Shown one piece after another: positions 41,387-49,001 of a stretch of DNA of 64,000 bases. Both the position numbers and the translations under genes were made by a program. The stretch covers positions 45,250-109,249 of the IMG/VR virus record IMGVR_UViG_3300030109_006161, one strand, 5' to 3'. Source of the DNA: a virus. The notes under the pieces were generated by a model. That model saw only the letters and a list, made by a program, of their open reading frames with translations, searched no databases and was not told the origin of the DNA. Position 1 is the first letter of the stretch. Every line of letters begins with the position of its first letter.

Positions 41387-41609
41387 AAGTTGTCACCAGA
41401 ATCCTTCCTATGTTATTGGGATATCCCGTATGATATTGTAACCCATATTGTTGAATTATTTTAACACTTTCTTGCAACATGATCTCACTATTGCCCGTAA
41501 TAATCTCTACAAACAAACCAGAGTGTAAGTGTTGCTCTAAAAACCTTACAACCTCGTTTTGGACCTCATGGTGTCGAAGCCCATGTAGATCAAGTTTGGG
41601 AACGGGCAT
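41370..41609 (-). CDS. Stand-alone Smr-domain protein
   Basis: This 79-residue protein has the Smr signature LDLHGLRHHEV (DLHG) and ITGNS in place of TGxG. Smr domains nick DNA or cleave RNA; bacterial members rescue collided ribosomes (SmrB). Only the Smr domain is present. ATG at 41609 is the start. Confidence 0.75.
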   Translation of the reverse strand: MPVPKLDLHGLRHHEVQNEVVRFLEQHLHSGLFVEIITGNSEIMLQESVKIIQQYGLQYHTGYPNNIGRILVTTYDDVH

Positions 41610-41745
41610 CAATCGCTTTTACCTTGCCGGCAGACCAGGCACCAAGTCTAGCCGACCAGTACCACCAGCCTTTGCCCCGCCGGGCGGTAGTATTTTTTTG
41701 CACCCAAAAGCATAGCAACAGAACTCCGACATAAATTTTTCTCAT
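41590..41745 (-). CDS. Small membrane-anchored protein (51 aa)
   Basis: GGAG precedes the ATG. Short hydrophobic N-terminus (VGVLLLCFWV) then a Trp/Arg-rich segment (RRGKGWWYWSARLGAW). It overlaps the Smr gene start. Function unknown. Confidence 0.55.
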   Translation of the reverse strand: MRKIYVGVLLLCFWVQKNTTARRGKGWWYWSARLGAWSAGKVKAIDARSQT

Positions 41746-41806
41746 CACTTAAAATCTCCGATTTTTTTTCTAAAATTTTTTCAAGCAGGCAGGGCAGGCA
41801 AGGCAG

Positions 41807-42025
41807 TTAGCCACTGTCAAAATCGTCAACTCCGTGATAATTCTCTAAACTCAGTAAGCTCTCTTCGCCGGTAGCGCAGTCAACACCATAGAAATATCGG
41901 GAGTGACCGGACTCCCTAGTAATCAAGACAAGAGTACCCGGCTTATGTGGGGAGTAATTGTCAACTGCTGGTAAAGCTCGCACAAGATCCCCAACCTTAT
42001 AAGACCTGCTAGCAATATTAACCAT
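41807..42025 (-). CDS. SH3/KOW-like small protein, family copy 1 of the array
   Basis: 72 residues; core YKVGDLVRALP ... GTLVLITRES ... YFYGVD. ATG 42025 is chosen because the domain starts there. It matches the G-[DS]-L-V opening and the central G-x-[LV]-V turn of the family. Role unknown. Confidence 0.6.
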   Translation of the reverse strand: MVNIASRSYKVGDLVRALPAVDNYSPHKPGTLVLITRESGHSRYFYGVDCATGEESLLSLENYHGVDDFDSG

Positions 42026-42143
42026 ATGAAGAACCCCCGTGCGGGCGTGCGGACACGGAGCCGCTGGCAATTGCTGAATCTAATATTGAGTACTCTCGCA
42101 AAGTCATGTCTGCTTCTAACTGCTGTTTCTGTTTATAAATCAT
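42018..42143 (-). CDS. Tiny protein (41 aa) between array genes
   Basis: ATG overlaps the stop of the upstream array gene (ATGA), and the stop lies after the start of the next gene, so coupling is possible. Product MIYKQKQQLEADMTLREYSILD... is helical. No ribosome binding site is clear, so it is tentative. Confidence 0.4.
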   Translation of the reverse strand: MIYKQKQQLEADMTLREYSILDSAIASGSVSARPHGGSSYG

Positions 42144-42358
42144 TTAGAAGCTGCTTTCGTAACTTTAGATAGCAATGTCATTCTTGGTCTAGCTATCCAA
42201 TAGTATTTATCTTGTGATTGAATTTTATACATATTATCTCTTGTCATCCTATAACTTCTTTCTATTACTATTCCTGTTCTAGTTACGGACGCTCCTAAGT
42301 GCCCGTGTATAAACTCTACTAGATCTCCTATTTCATAGTGCCAACCTGTGTCATTCAT
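42140..42358 (-). CDS. SH3/KOW-like small protein, array copy 2
   Basis: 72 residues; YEIGDLVEFIHGHLGASVTRTGIVIERS ... YKIQSQDKYYWIARPRMTLLSK. Closely similar to array copy 4 (FVHNHLN..RTGLVVE, W before the last strand, ending LLSK), showing duplication. Confidence 0.65.
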   Translation of the reverse strand: MNDTGWHYEIGDLVEFIHGHLGASVTRTGIVIERSYRMTRDNMYKIQSQDKYYWIARPRMTLLSKVTKAASK

Positions 42359-42599
42359 TTTTTATTTCTACCTTTGATAACAACTCTAGATCTTCTCTGT
42401 GGAATATGTGTGTATCATCTTTGTCTGCTAGTTTGATGTGGTAGTAATCTCCCGGACGCTCATAGCCTACCTTTTGTATCTTGTTTTGTTCCGGCACAGA
42501 GTATACTAGCTCTATCACAATCGCTAGCCTACCAGTAAAGTATTTCAATGCTGTCGATGTTATCTTTACTAGATCACCTACATGTAAGATCTTGTCCAT
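42351..42599 (-). CDS. SH3/KOW-like small protein, array copy 3
   Basis: 82 residues; LHVGDLVKITS ... GRLAIVIELV ... YYHIKLADKDDTHIFHREDLELLSK. Longer central loop than its neighbours, same opening and closing strands. It overlaps copy 2 by eight bases. Confidence 0.65.
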   Translation of the reverse strand: MDKILHVGDLVKITSTALKYFTGRLAIVIELVYSVPEQNKIQKVGYERPGDYYHIKLADKDDTHIFHREDLELLSKVEIKNE

Positions 42600-42601
42600 T
42601 G

Positions 42602-42802
42602 TTATTGTTCGCTAGCCTTAGATAAAAGCTTGAGCTTGTCTGTTGTCACCCAAAAGTCTCTAGTACTAGTTTTGATCCGGAAGCGATCTTTGTCTGAGTT
42701 GTACTCTACTACTAGTCCTGTTCGAAGGTTAGTAACGTTTAGGTGGTTGTGTACGAACTGAACTAAATCTCCAACTGCATAGTGTTGTTCTTTTTCACTC
42801 AT
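42602..42802 (-). CDS. SH3/KOW-like small protein, array copy 4
   Basis: 66 residues; YAVGDLVQFVHNHLNVTNLRTGLVVE ... FRIKTSTRDFWVTTDKLKLLSK. Nearest relative of copy 2. Confidence 0.65.
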   Translation of the reverse strand: MSEKEQHYAVGDLVQFVHNHLNVTNLRTGLVVEYNSDKDRFRIKTSTRDFWVTTDKLKLLSKASEQ

Positions 42803-42808
42803 TGTTTT

Positions 42809-43030
42809 TTACTTCCTTTGCAATTGAAGTTCGTGCAGCAGTACACGCTGTAAGCCTAGCGGCTCTCCAAACAGCACAGCAGCTTCGACCAGAACATCGC
42901 TGGCATCATACTGGGAATCTAACTCCTCTCCTGTATCATAGTCATAGAAGCCGATCATGATGCCTAGTTTGCCGGGAGGTTGCTGCCATGGCTCCCAAAC
43001 TACTAAATCACCTTTCTTGAAATCTGGCAT
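42809..43030 (-). CDS. SH3/KOW-like small protein, array copy 5
   Basis: 73 residues; FKKGDLVVWEPWQQPPGKLGIMIGFYDYD followed by an acidic loop and LGLQRVLLHELQLQRK. More divergent than copies 2-4. ATG 43030 follows the stop of copy 6. Confidence 0.6.
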   Translation of the reverse strand: MPDFKKGDLVVWEPWQQPPGKLGIMIGFYDYDTGEELDSQYDASDVLVEAAVLFGEPLGLQRVLLHELQLQRK

Positions 43031-43032
43031 CA

Positions 43033-43218
43033 CTATGGTTCATCCTGTATTTTATATAGATAGTTTTCTTCCCACCACGAAGGCTGGCTGTTTGAGAACT
43101 GGACCCTGTATTGATTCCGAGAGCGGGGTATGACTTCCTTGTCCAATACTAAACCTATCTTGGCATAGTTTACTATACCTGATTCTATTAGGAAAACAAT
43201 ATCTCCTACTTTAAACAT
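43033..43218 (-). CDS. SH3/KOW-like small protein, array copy 6 (first transcribed)
   Basis: 61 residues; FKVGDIVFLIESG ... AKIGLVLDKE ... YRVQFSNSQPSWWEENYLYKI. GAAAGGAAAAG lies upstream of the ATG. First gene of the array in transcription order. Confidence 0.65.
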   Translation of the reverse strand: MFKVGDIVFLIESGIVNYAKIGLVLDKEVIPRSRNQYRVQFSNSQPSWWEENYLYKIQDEP

Positions 43219-43489
43219 TATACTCTTTTCCTTTCGAAACGTAAAATCTCAGAAAATTAGCTACGTGTTGTGAATGCCCTTAGCACACCCCCCAGGGGGA
43301 GTCAACCCCTAGGGACTAACATTAGGGGCAGAGAGGGCTGGCAAGGCTGGCACACTACAGCAAGCAGTTGCAGTTATGCAAACAAAGCTGGTTATAGCTG
43401 TTACTATACTCTATTATATCTTCATTACTTTTATTTTGTTCCCTCAAAATTTCACATAAAATTCTCTAACTATCGAACATTCTCGGTGA
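43219..43489. other. Non-coding gap before the SH3/KOW-like array
   Basis: No convincing gene. On the minus strand there are GC-rich self-complementary tracts (CCCTAGGGG, CCCCCTGGGGGG) near 43286-43320 and imperfect GCTGGC and GCAGTT repeats near 43340-43376. It may hold an array promoter or regulatory RNA structure, but no standard promoter was found. Confidence 0.3.
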
Positions 43490-44659
43490 TTAGCTGATAG
43501 CAATCACACGCTCATTGGTTTGGAAGTAGGGGCGGCTGGCACCCCGCTCATCAGTCAGCCACATACGCTGGGCTTTGCAGTTCTTAGGCTTAGGTGCTTC
43601 CATATCCGTCAAGATAATAACACCGTCAAAATCTCCACGCTTGTTGACATACTCGGTAGGAGCATCAAAGCAGGTACCGCCGCACATCACTCGCTCGGCT
43701 GAATGACTCTTGCCTTGCTTCCATTCGTAGACAAGCTTATTATCTACCTGGGTATCAAAGGGGATGACCGTGAAGCTGGCAAGCTTAGCAAGCTTATTCA
43801 GTTCGCCGAAGAAGTTCTCAAGCATCTCAGTACTGACACTACCGGACTGGTCGATGGCAATAGCGATCTTAGCTTGGCGCTTTACCTTCTTACCTGGGTG
43901 GATGTAAGCATAGCGCTTGTTGATCCTGCGGACAGTGCTGGATTTGTTAGCACGCTGTGAGGTCTTGATGAAGTACCTTAGTACCTTCTTCCAGTCTACC
44001 TTAGTTTCTAATCGCTTTATGATTTCTTTTTTTAGATCCCCTGAAACTGAACCCCAACCGTTGGGAGACTTGCTGGCTTCCTTAGCAGCTTCCTTCATCC
44101 CCTGTTTGAGTCGCTCCTTAGCCATCTGGTTGGCAGCAGCGGCAGCCTCATCACCTTCTTCATCCCAGCCTGAATGGTCATCAAGCTGTCCCGTGCCTGG
44201 CTCTCCTTCACCCTCACCACCACACTGATCGACCTGATCGTCCGTGATGTTCTTCAAGTACCACTCGGCACTCTTGAGCTTAGGCAGATCCTCAAAGGGA
44301 CCAACACCTGGCATACATGCTAGCTCTGGCAGTTCGCCAACTAAGTGGCTGTTGATAGCCAGGTCAGCAGCAATGTTCCACGTCTTGTGTGGTACACCTT
44401 CAGGCTTACGGCTGGTAACATGCTCGAAGATCAGGTGGTAGAACTCATGCTTGAGTACACCCTTGATGTGATCCTCTGGCAAGCTGGCAAAGAACTCAGG
44501 GTTGTAGATCATTTCGAACTGAGCGGTATCAGGGCATACCCGAACACCAGCAGTTGCGATGCTGCGATCCTCACGCTTTTCTAACTTACGGCTGAGAGCA
44601 GCAAAGAACGGCTCGTCCATCAGCAGTCTGTAAGCATGTAGTTTTAGATCAAAACTCAT
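43490..44659 (-). CDS. DUF2201-like metallopeptidase/VWA protein, partner of MoxR ATPase
   Basis: This 389-residue protein has HEFYH at 71-75 in a helix (VLKHEFYHLIFEH), an acidic linker (GGEGEGEPGTGQLDDHSGWDEEGDE), and a C-terminal VWA-like domain with IAIDQSGSVS and ILTDME. This is the DUF2201 layout, normally paired with a MoxR-type AAA ATPase, as here. It has its own repeated-class promoter. Probably works as a chaperone or remodeller with the ATPase. Confidence 0.82.
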   Translation of the reverse strand: MSFDLKLHAYRLLMDEPFFAALSRKLEKREDRSIATAGVRVCPDTAQFEMIYNPEFFASLPEDHIKGVLKHEFYHLIFEHVTSRKPEGVPHKTWNIAADLAINSHLVGELPELACMPGVGPFEDLPKLKSAEWYLKNITDDQVDQCGGEGEGEPGTGQLDDHSGWDEEGDEAAAAANQMAKERLKQGMKEAAKEASKSPNGWGSVSGDLKKEIIKRLETKVDWKKVLRYFIKTSQRANKSSTVRRINKRYAYIHPGKKVKRQAKIAIAIDQSGSVSTEMLENFFGELNKLAKLASFTVIPFDTQVDNKLVYEWKQGKSHSAERVMCGGTCFDAPTEYVNKRGDFDGVIILTDMEAPKPKNCKAQRMWLTDERGASRPYFQTNERVIAIS

Positions 44660-44681
44660 TACTTCTCTCCCTTACATATGT

Positions 44682-44709
44682 ATACTACCACGGTATAGTA
44701 TTCTGTCAA
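44682..44709 (-). promoter_or_regulatory. Repeated-class promoter for the VWA/peptidase gene
   Basis: TTGACA (44704-44709), 16-base spacer ending GTGG, TAGTAT (44682-44687), leader ending TGTAAGGGAGAG. Confidence 0.75.
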
Positions 44710-44724
44710 CTTTTTATTTATCCC

Positions 44725-44756
44725 CACAAAAACAAAAGCCCAGCCGAAGCTGAGCC
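44725..44756 (-). terminator. Rho-independent terminator after the MoxR-like gene
   Basis: On the minus strand an 8-bp stem with TTCG loop (GGCTCAGC/GCTGGGCT) is followed by TTTTGTTTTTG. It separates the ATPase gene from the promoter of the VWA gene. Confidence 0.75.
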
Positions 44757-44790
44757 CTTGCCGATCTCAAAGGAACCGGTGTAAGAGAGA

Positions 44791-45834
44791 TTAGGCTCCC
44801 AAGATCTTACTCAAGTGGCTGCCGACAATGCCATCATTAGCAGAGTGGAATTTGATGACGTTTTCTTGTACGCCGCCAGTTGAGAGTACCGACCAAAGCT
44901 TCATAGCAGCTTCGGAGGGCAGGCTAACGAAGTAGCTAGCAAGGTTATTGATGTGATCGTCGCTGATCTCTGCTTTGCAGACGTCTTCTGCTTCGAGCTT
45001 CTCGATCATGGCACAGTGCTCGTTGAGCGACATGGCAGCCAGAGCGTCAACACGCTCGCCATTGAGAAGCTGATCGACCGTGACAACTCGCTCGTAGTTC
45101 TTAGCGAAGTCGTTGAGAGCGACAGCAGCTTCGAAGCCGACGAAGGACTGAGCCAGGGAGAACATCATGGGGCTAGCTTCTTCCAAGTAGCCAGCACCGT
45201 CAAGCACATCGTTCAGCCGCTTCCAGCTACGACGGCTGGGATAGCGCTTGTTAGGCTCGATGTCACCGTTGTGCTCTAAGTGGCTGCGGTTCTGGTTGAT
45301 GAAGTCCCACACAAGGCTATCAACATTATCTTTACCCCAGGCTAACCAATCTTCAACCGTGGGTTCGATGTCCCAAACACTCCAGCGATCCAGTTCAGCA
45401 GGATCCATTTCATTGACTTGGTATTGTTCCCCATGCTCTCCGCCGTTGATGGCAGCGAACACTACGGTATCTTCATGGAGATGATGACCATTGAGCTTAC
45501 GGCTGTCCGTGAGTTCGAAAATGCCTTGTCGTACTTCTAGCGTAGCACGATCAACCTCATCCAAGAAGAGTACCGAGGGCTCCTCACAAGCTTCCTTGAA
45601 CCAATCGGGAGGATTGAAGCTCGTGCGGTTGCCGTCAATGCTGGGAAGACCGACAAGATCGCCTTCCGTCATTTGGCTGGCACGCCGTTCGATAACGGGC
45701 AGTCCCATTGCAGCAGCAAGCTGATAAACAACTTGGCTCTTGCCAATACCGTGACGACCACGGAGAAGAACTGGAAGCTTGGCAGCGCTGACGGCTGGTG
45801 CAAGCTTGACAAAGGTTTTGAAGTCCACACTCAT
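44791..45834 (-). CDS. MoxR-like AAA ATPase
   Basis: This 347-residue AAA+ protein has Walker A GRHGIGKS at 26-33, Walker B VLFLDEVD, a pre-sensor-like VVFAAINGG and a sensor/arginine region (MDPAELDRWSVWDIEPT). It is of the MoxR class that works with VWA proteins; its partner lies immediately downstream. It has its own repeated-class promoter. Confidence 0.85.
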   Translation of the reverse strand: MSVDFKTFVKLAPAVSAAKLPVLLRGRHGIGKSQVVYQLAAAMGLPVIERRASQMTEGDLVGLPSIDGNRTSFNPPDWFKEACEEPSVLFLDEVDRATLEVRQGIFELTDSRKLNGHHLHEDTVVFAAINGGEHGEQYQVNEMDPAELDRWSVWDIEPTVEDWLAWGKDNVDSLVWDFINQNRSHLEHNGDIEPNKRYPSRRSWKRLNDVLDGAGYLEEASPMMFSLAQSFVGFEAAVALNDFAKNYERVVTVDQLLNGERVDALAAMSLNEHCAMIEKLEAEDVCKAEISDDHINNLASYFVSLPSEAAMKLWSVLSTGGVQENVIKFHSANDGIVGSHLSKILGA

Positions 45835-45858
45835 GTTATCTCTCTCCCTTACACTAGT

Positions 45859-45886
45859 ATATTACCACCGATACACTACCTGTCAA
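45859..45886 (-). promoter_or_regulatory. Repeated-class promoter for the MoxR-like gene
   Basis: TTGACA (45881-45886), 16-base spacer ending GTGG, TAATAT (45859-45864), then TGTAAGGGAGAGAG. Confidence 0.78.
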
Positions 45887-46193
45887 CTTTTAAATGCACT
45901 TTATTTAGTTTTATTTGCCCTATAAACTCTGCCTGCCTCATGATATAATGGTAGGATGCCTGCTTATATTAGTCCTTTACAATATGTATATTACTATGTA
46001 TTTGACACTCAGAGACAATCACTTCCAAATGCAGCCAAAGGCTGGCAATGCTGTAAAACGTTGTAATAACTCACATTCTCTTTTATTCTAACTATAATTT
46101 ACAGTCACTTCAATGGGTTGTGTGTACCGTGCAATAATTGCAGTGTATTATGCAGTTTATGCAGCAGCAATCTGCAACAGGCTGAAAAGGCTA
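45887..46193. other. Non-coding gap with a degenerate promoter
   Basis: No gene is supported. On the minus strand TAGTAATATACATATTGTAAAGGA (about 45973-45996) copies the -10 and leader of the repeated promoter class, but no -35 sits at the right distance and no start codon follows; it looks like a decayed promoter plus ribosome binding site whose gene is gone. A 21-codon frame starting at ATG near 45943 lacks a binding site. Confidence 0.4.
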
Positions 46194-46667
46194 TCAGAAC
46201 TTGATCTTCTTATCATCGGCAGACTCAATATAATCCTCAATAGAACCACTGAACTGGCTGGCACCCTCAAGCAGATCGTAGATAGATAAAGTGTCTTCTG
46301 TGCTCTCTGGGTCTACATGTATCTTACCTGAGAATATTCTTGATATTGTACTAGGGCTGATCTTCATATTGAAGAACCTTTTACTAAATGATTTAGCTAT
46401 TTCTCTTGTGCTAAACTTACCTTGTTGTTCTCTTATCCAGTCTACATGTAGTTTCGTTAGTTTGTGTGATTTTTGTCTTCTTTTTTTGGCTCGCCTTGCA
46501 TTTTGATCTCGTAGATTAGACAGAGTACAGGTTCGGCATCTCGGCTTGTAGCCATCCTTGGTGACACCAGCAGTGTGCTTATAATATTCCGAGACGGGTT
46601 GGACTCGCTCACACTTGGTACACTGTTTGACCCAATCGCCGTTCTCGTTGAAAAAAGCAGCAGGCAT
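46194..46667 (-). CDS. Zinc-ribbon plus helix-turn-helix protein
   Basis: This 157-residue protein has an N-terminal CTKC...CRTC zinc ribbon (residues 16-47) of the phage HNH/recombinase style, then FSTREIAKSFSKRF...ISPSTISRIFSGK, a resolvase-like helix-turn-helix, and an acidic tail. Probably DNA-binding, perhaps a regulator of this region. No nuclease HNH residues are visible. Confidence 0.6.
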   Translation of the reverse strand: MPAAFFNENGDWVKQCTKCERVQPVSEYYKHTAGVTKDGYKPRCRTCTLSNLRDQNARRAKKRRQKSHKLTKLHVDWIREQQGKFSTREIAKSFSKRFFNMKISPSTISRIFSGKIHVDPESTEDTLSIYDLLEGASQFSGSIEDYIESADDKKIKF

Positions 46668-46670
46668 GAC

Positions 46671-46754
46671 TCAAACCTCTTCCCGCAAAGCATCAAAGGC
46701 AGAGTACAATGCTATCGGAATACACATCACTAAAAGCTTGAATAAGTTCTTCAT
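46671..46754 (-). CDS. Tiny membrane peptide (27 aa)
   Basis: ATG overlaps the upstream stop (TGATG). Product MKNLFKLLVMCIPIALYSAFDALREEV is a single hydrophobic helix with a charged end. Tentative because of size. Confidence 0.4.
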   Translation of the reverse strand: MKNLFKLLVMCIPIALYSAFDALREEV

Positions 46755-46879
46755 CAGTCTCGGTGTTCATTGTTATCTTCTTTGAGCTTCTCAATAAGCA
46801 GATCAAGGAATTCCATGGTAAGCTTAGCTGTAAAGAATCCACCCACAGCAACAGCAATAAGTAAAAGTACTATCTGCAT
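46754..46879 (-). CDS. Small membrane protein (41 aa)
   Basis: GAGGAG precedes the ATG. Product begins with a membrane helix (MQIVLLLIAVAVGGFFTAKL) and ends charged. It lies between the lipoprotein gene and the tiny peptide gene. Confidence 0.6.
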   Translation of the reverse strand: MQIVLLLIAVAVGGFFTAKLTMEFLDLLIEKLKEDNNEHRD

Positions 46880-47299
46880 CTAAAACTCCTCGCAGTGAAT
46901 CTCGTCAGGATTACAACTCACGGGAGGATTCCAGAAGTCATGGTATACTTGTCGCCATGCAGAATGTGGTTTTACCTCCATGGTTTGTAAGTGTGACATC
47001 AAATCATGATCTCGTGGTACACCGAAGACGAACTTACATAAATTAAGCCGGCGCTTGATGTCTTCCTTCACTTTAGGATTTTCTTCTTTACGATCCGCAA
47101 AGACCATCATCATACAATAGCGGTTAAACTCTTCCATCTCTTTTAATCGCACATCGAGACGCTCACAACAAGCTTCCTGATTTGTATAAACTTTGGCACG
47201 GACAGCACAACCGGAGGAGGCTAGCAACAACACGAGTAGACTTGCTACTATACCTCCCAATGTTACCCACTCAACCATGGTAAAGTTTTTATAATTCAT
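46880..47299 (-). CDS. Predicted lipoprotein/membrane protein, paralogue of 51123 gene
   Basis: This 139-residue protein starts at ATG 47299 (GGAG upstream), has a hydrophobic segment ending LLLASSGCAVRA, lipobox-like, and a C-terminal pattern RYCMMMVFADR...LNLCKFVFG. The same C-x(n)-C-x-[YF]-V-[YF]-G pattern occurs in the lipoprotein at 51123, indicating paralogues. Function unknown. Confidence 0.6.
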   Translation of the reverse strand: MNYKNFTMVEWVTLGGIVASLLVLLLASSGCAVRAKVYTNQEACCERLDVRLKEMEEFNRYCMMMVFADRKEENPKVKEDIKRRLNLCKFVFGVPRDHDLMSHLQTMEVKPHSAWRQVYHDFWNPPVSCNPDEIHCEEF

Positions 47300-47300
47300 C

Positions 47301-47807
47301 TTAGTCTCCTTCACTATCTGGGACAATATATAGTTCTTTACAGGATTCACCGAATCTACCGATTGGATCCCAGATCATCTCATCAACCTCGTCCACCTCA
47401 TCTCGTTCATACATCTCGCTGATGACGCTTGCATCGACATCTAGCAACACTTCATCGTGAAGCAGATCTTTATTCATTACTGCGTAGCCGTGGACGTAGC
47501 TTTCGTATGAGTTAACCATGGCGGCGAGGATTAGCTTGTCTTCAAAATATTGAGTTGTGCTACAACCTCGCAACCAATCAACAGGAGCCTCCCACTTGGT
47601 TCGACATATGAATGACAGTTCGTCAGTTCGTCGGTCGTGTTCTAAATCCTCCAGTTCAATATAAGCGGTCGAGCCCCACTCTCTCTTGAAAGGAACCACG
47701 TCTTCAAAAAACTGTTCGCTGTCGATTGCAACATTTTCACTTAGCTCCTGAAACTCGGCGCTGGTAAAGTTGTGTACTGTTACATACGTTAGGGTACCCT
47801 TAGACAT
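47301..47807 (-). CDS. Unknown acidic protein (168 aa)
   Basis: Soluble, acidic protein with no recognised motif. It overlaps the methyltransferase gene by eight bases. Confidence 0.5.
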   Translation of the reverse strand: MSKGTLTYVTVHNFTSAEFQELSENVAIDSEQFFEDVVPFKREWGSTAYIELEDLEHDRRTDELSFICRTKWEAPVDWLRGCSTTQYFEDKLILAAMVNSYESYVHGYAVMNKDLLHDEVLLDVDASVISEMYERDEVDEVDEMIWDPIGRFGESCKELYIVPDSEGD

Positions 47808-48564
47808 ATAAAATTTCTCCTTGATCCTTTGAAAGTTTCTTTAGTCTTTCCAATGATTTATCTACATATTCTTTATTGAACTCACAGCCAACAAAGTTCC
47901 TATTCAAGTTATCGCAAGCGATCATGGTCGAGCCGGCACCGCTGAAACAATCCAACACAACATCACCAGGTTGAGTATGAGCTTTGATGATCCGCTCCAA
48001 AAGAGCAATCGGTTTCTGGGTCGAGTGCCAGCCGGCATACTCTTTGCTCGTCGTGTGATTATTCTTAGTCCACACATCGGTTGGGATCTTGCCTAAAGGA
48101 TTGTTCTGAGCGGTTGTTCGAATATTCTTCTTCATTTTATAAGGCACCCTTACATCATCAGCATTGAACATAAAGTCTTTGCCCTTAGAGTACATCAAGA
48201 TGTCCTCATGCTTGCGGGGGAACTTCTTTTTAGTTCTTCCGCCCCAATCATAAGCCCAGATGATCCAGTTTTGATATCGAGCACCGGGAATATTATTTAG
48301 AACATTCAGTTTATATTTTAGGAAAGTGTCAGACTTTGTAGTGCCCCAAACATAAAAACAGGAGTCATCTTTCATCACCCGAAAACACTCTTCGGTCCAC
48401 TCTTTACACCAGCTAAGATATTCTTGTTCTGAAGCCCACTGATTATCCCAGTCGTCTCGAACAATCTCAAAATATGGAGGATCGACCACAACGAGGTCAA
48501 CAGAGTTATCATCCAGTGTTTTTAAATACTTCAAGCAGTCAGCGTGCTTTAGCTCAAGCGTCAT
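47800..48564 (-). CDS. DNA methyltransferase, beta-class (YhdJ-like)
   Basis: This 254-residue protein has DPPY at 28-31 preceding the AdoMet motif DCFSGAGSTMIAC, the order of beta-class N6-adenine or N4-cytosine methyltransferases. No restriction partner is seen. Phages use such enzymes to evade host restriction or mark DNA. Confidence 0.88.
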   Translation of the reverse strand: MTLELKHADCLKYLKTLDDNSVDLVVVDPPYFEIVRDDWDNQWASEQEYLSWCKEWTEECFRVMKDDSCFYVWGTTKSDTFLKYKLNVLNNIPGARYQNWIIWAYDWGGRTKKKFPRKHEDILMYSKGKDFMFNADDVRVPYKMKKNIRTTAQNNPLGKIPTDVWTKNNHTTSKEYAGWHSTQKPIALLERIIKAHTQPGDVVLDCFSGAGSTMIACDNLNRNFVGCEFNKEYVDKSLERLKKLSKDQGEILYV

Positions 48565-48814
48565 CTTCCCTCACAATCAGTTCAACATCAGTAGTTTCGG
48601 TATCCATCTCAATCCATACTCTGGCTCCACAACTCAGTGGTTTGTGGGGGCTATAGATGACCCTACCTAATTCTACACCATCTTTTGTTTTGATTATAGC
48701 CTCATGAGCGTAGTTATTTTCTTTATATGTTTTTACCGTCAAGACAGGTTCATCAGTACCCTGCTTGGTATTACGTTTGATGACGTGCTGGTTGACGTGG
48801 ATGATTTTCTTCAT
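48554..48814 (-). CDS. Small beta-rich protein (86 aa), unknown
   Basis: AGGAG precedes ATG 48814, which overlaps the upstream stop (TAATG). Product is soluble and beta-rich (IIHVNQHVIKRNTKQ...) with no recognised family. Confidence 0.55.
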   Translation of the reverse strand: MKKIIHVNQHVIKRNTKQGTDEPVLTVKTYKENNYAHEAIIKTKDGVELGRVIYSPHKPLSCGARVWIEMDTETTDVELIVREDDA

Positions 48815-48990
48815 TACGCATCTCCTATCTCTTGCCAGAATATTGGTCGGCTCCACTGAACTCCAGAGCCAGGATCCCAAAAGGCTTCTTCTTTAAGTAG
48901 TAGGTCGTAAGCCGATACACTCAACGGAGACAGCGCTGCCCAAGCCTCCGTGATGCGATCGATACGTGCGATTAGCTCTTGATTTTCCAT
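48814..48990 (-). CDS. Small protein (58 aa), unknown
   Basis: AAGGAG precedes the ATG. Helical, Trp-rich C-terminus (WDPGSGVQWSRPIFW). It follows the zinc-knuckle gene by 11 bases. Confidence 0.55.
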   Translation of the reverse strand: MENQELIARIDRITEAWAALSPLSVSAYDLLLKEEAFWDPGSGVQWSRPIFWQEIGDA

Positions 48991-49001
48991 AGCTTTTCTC
49001 C

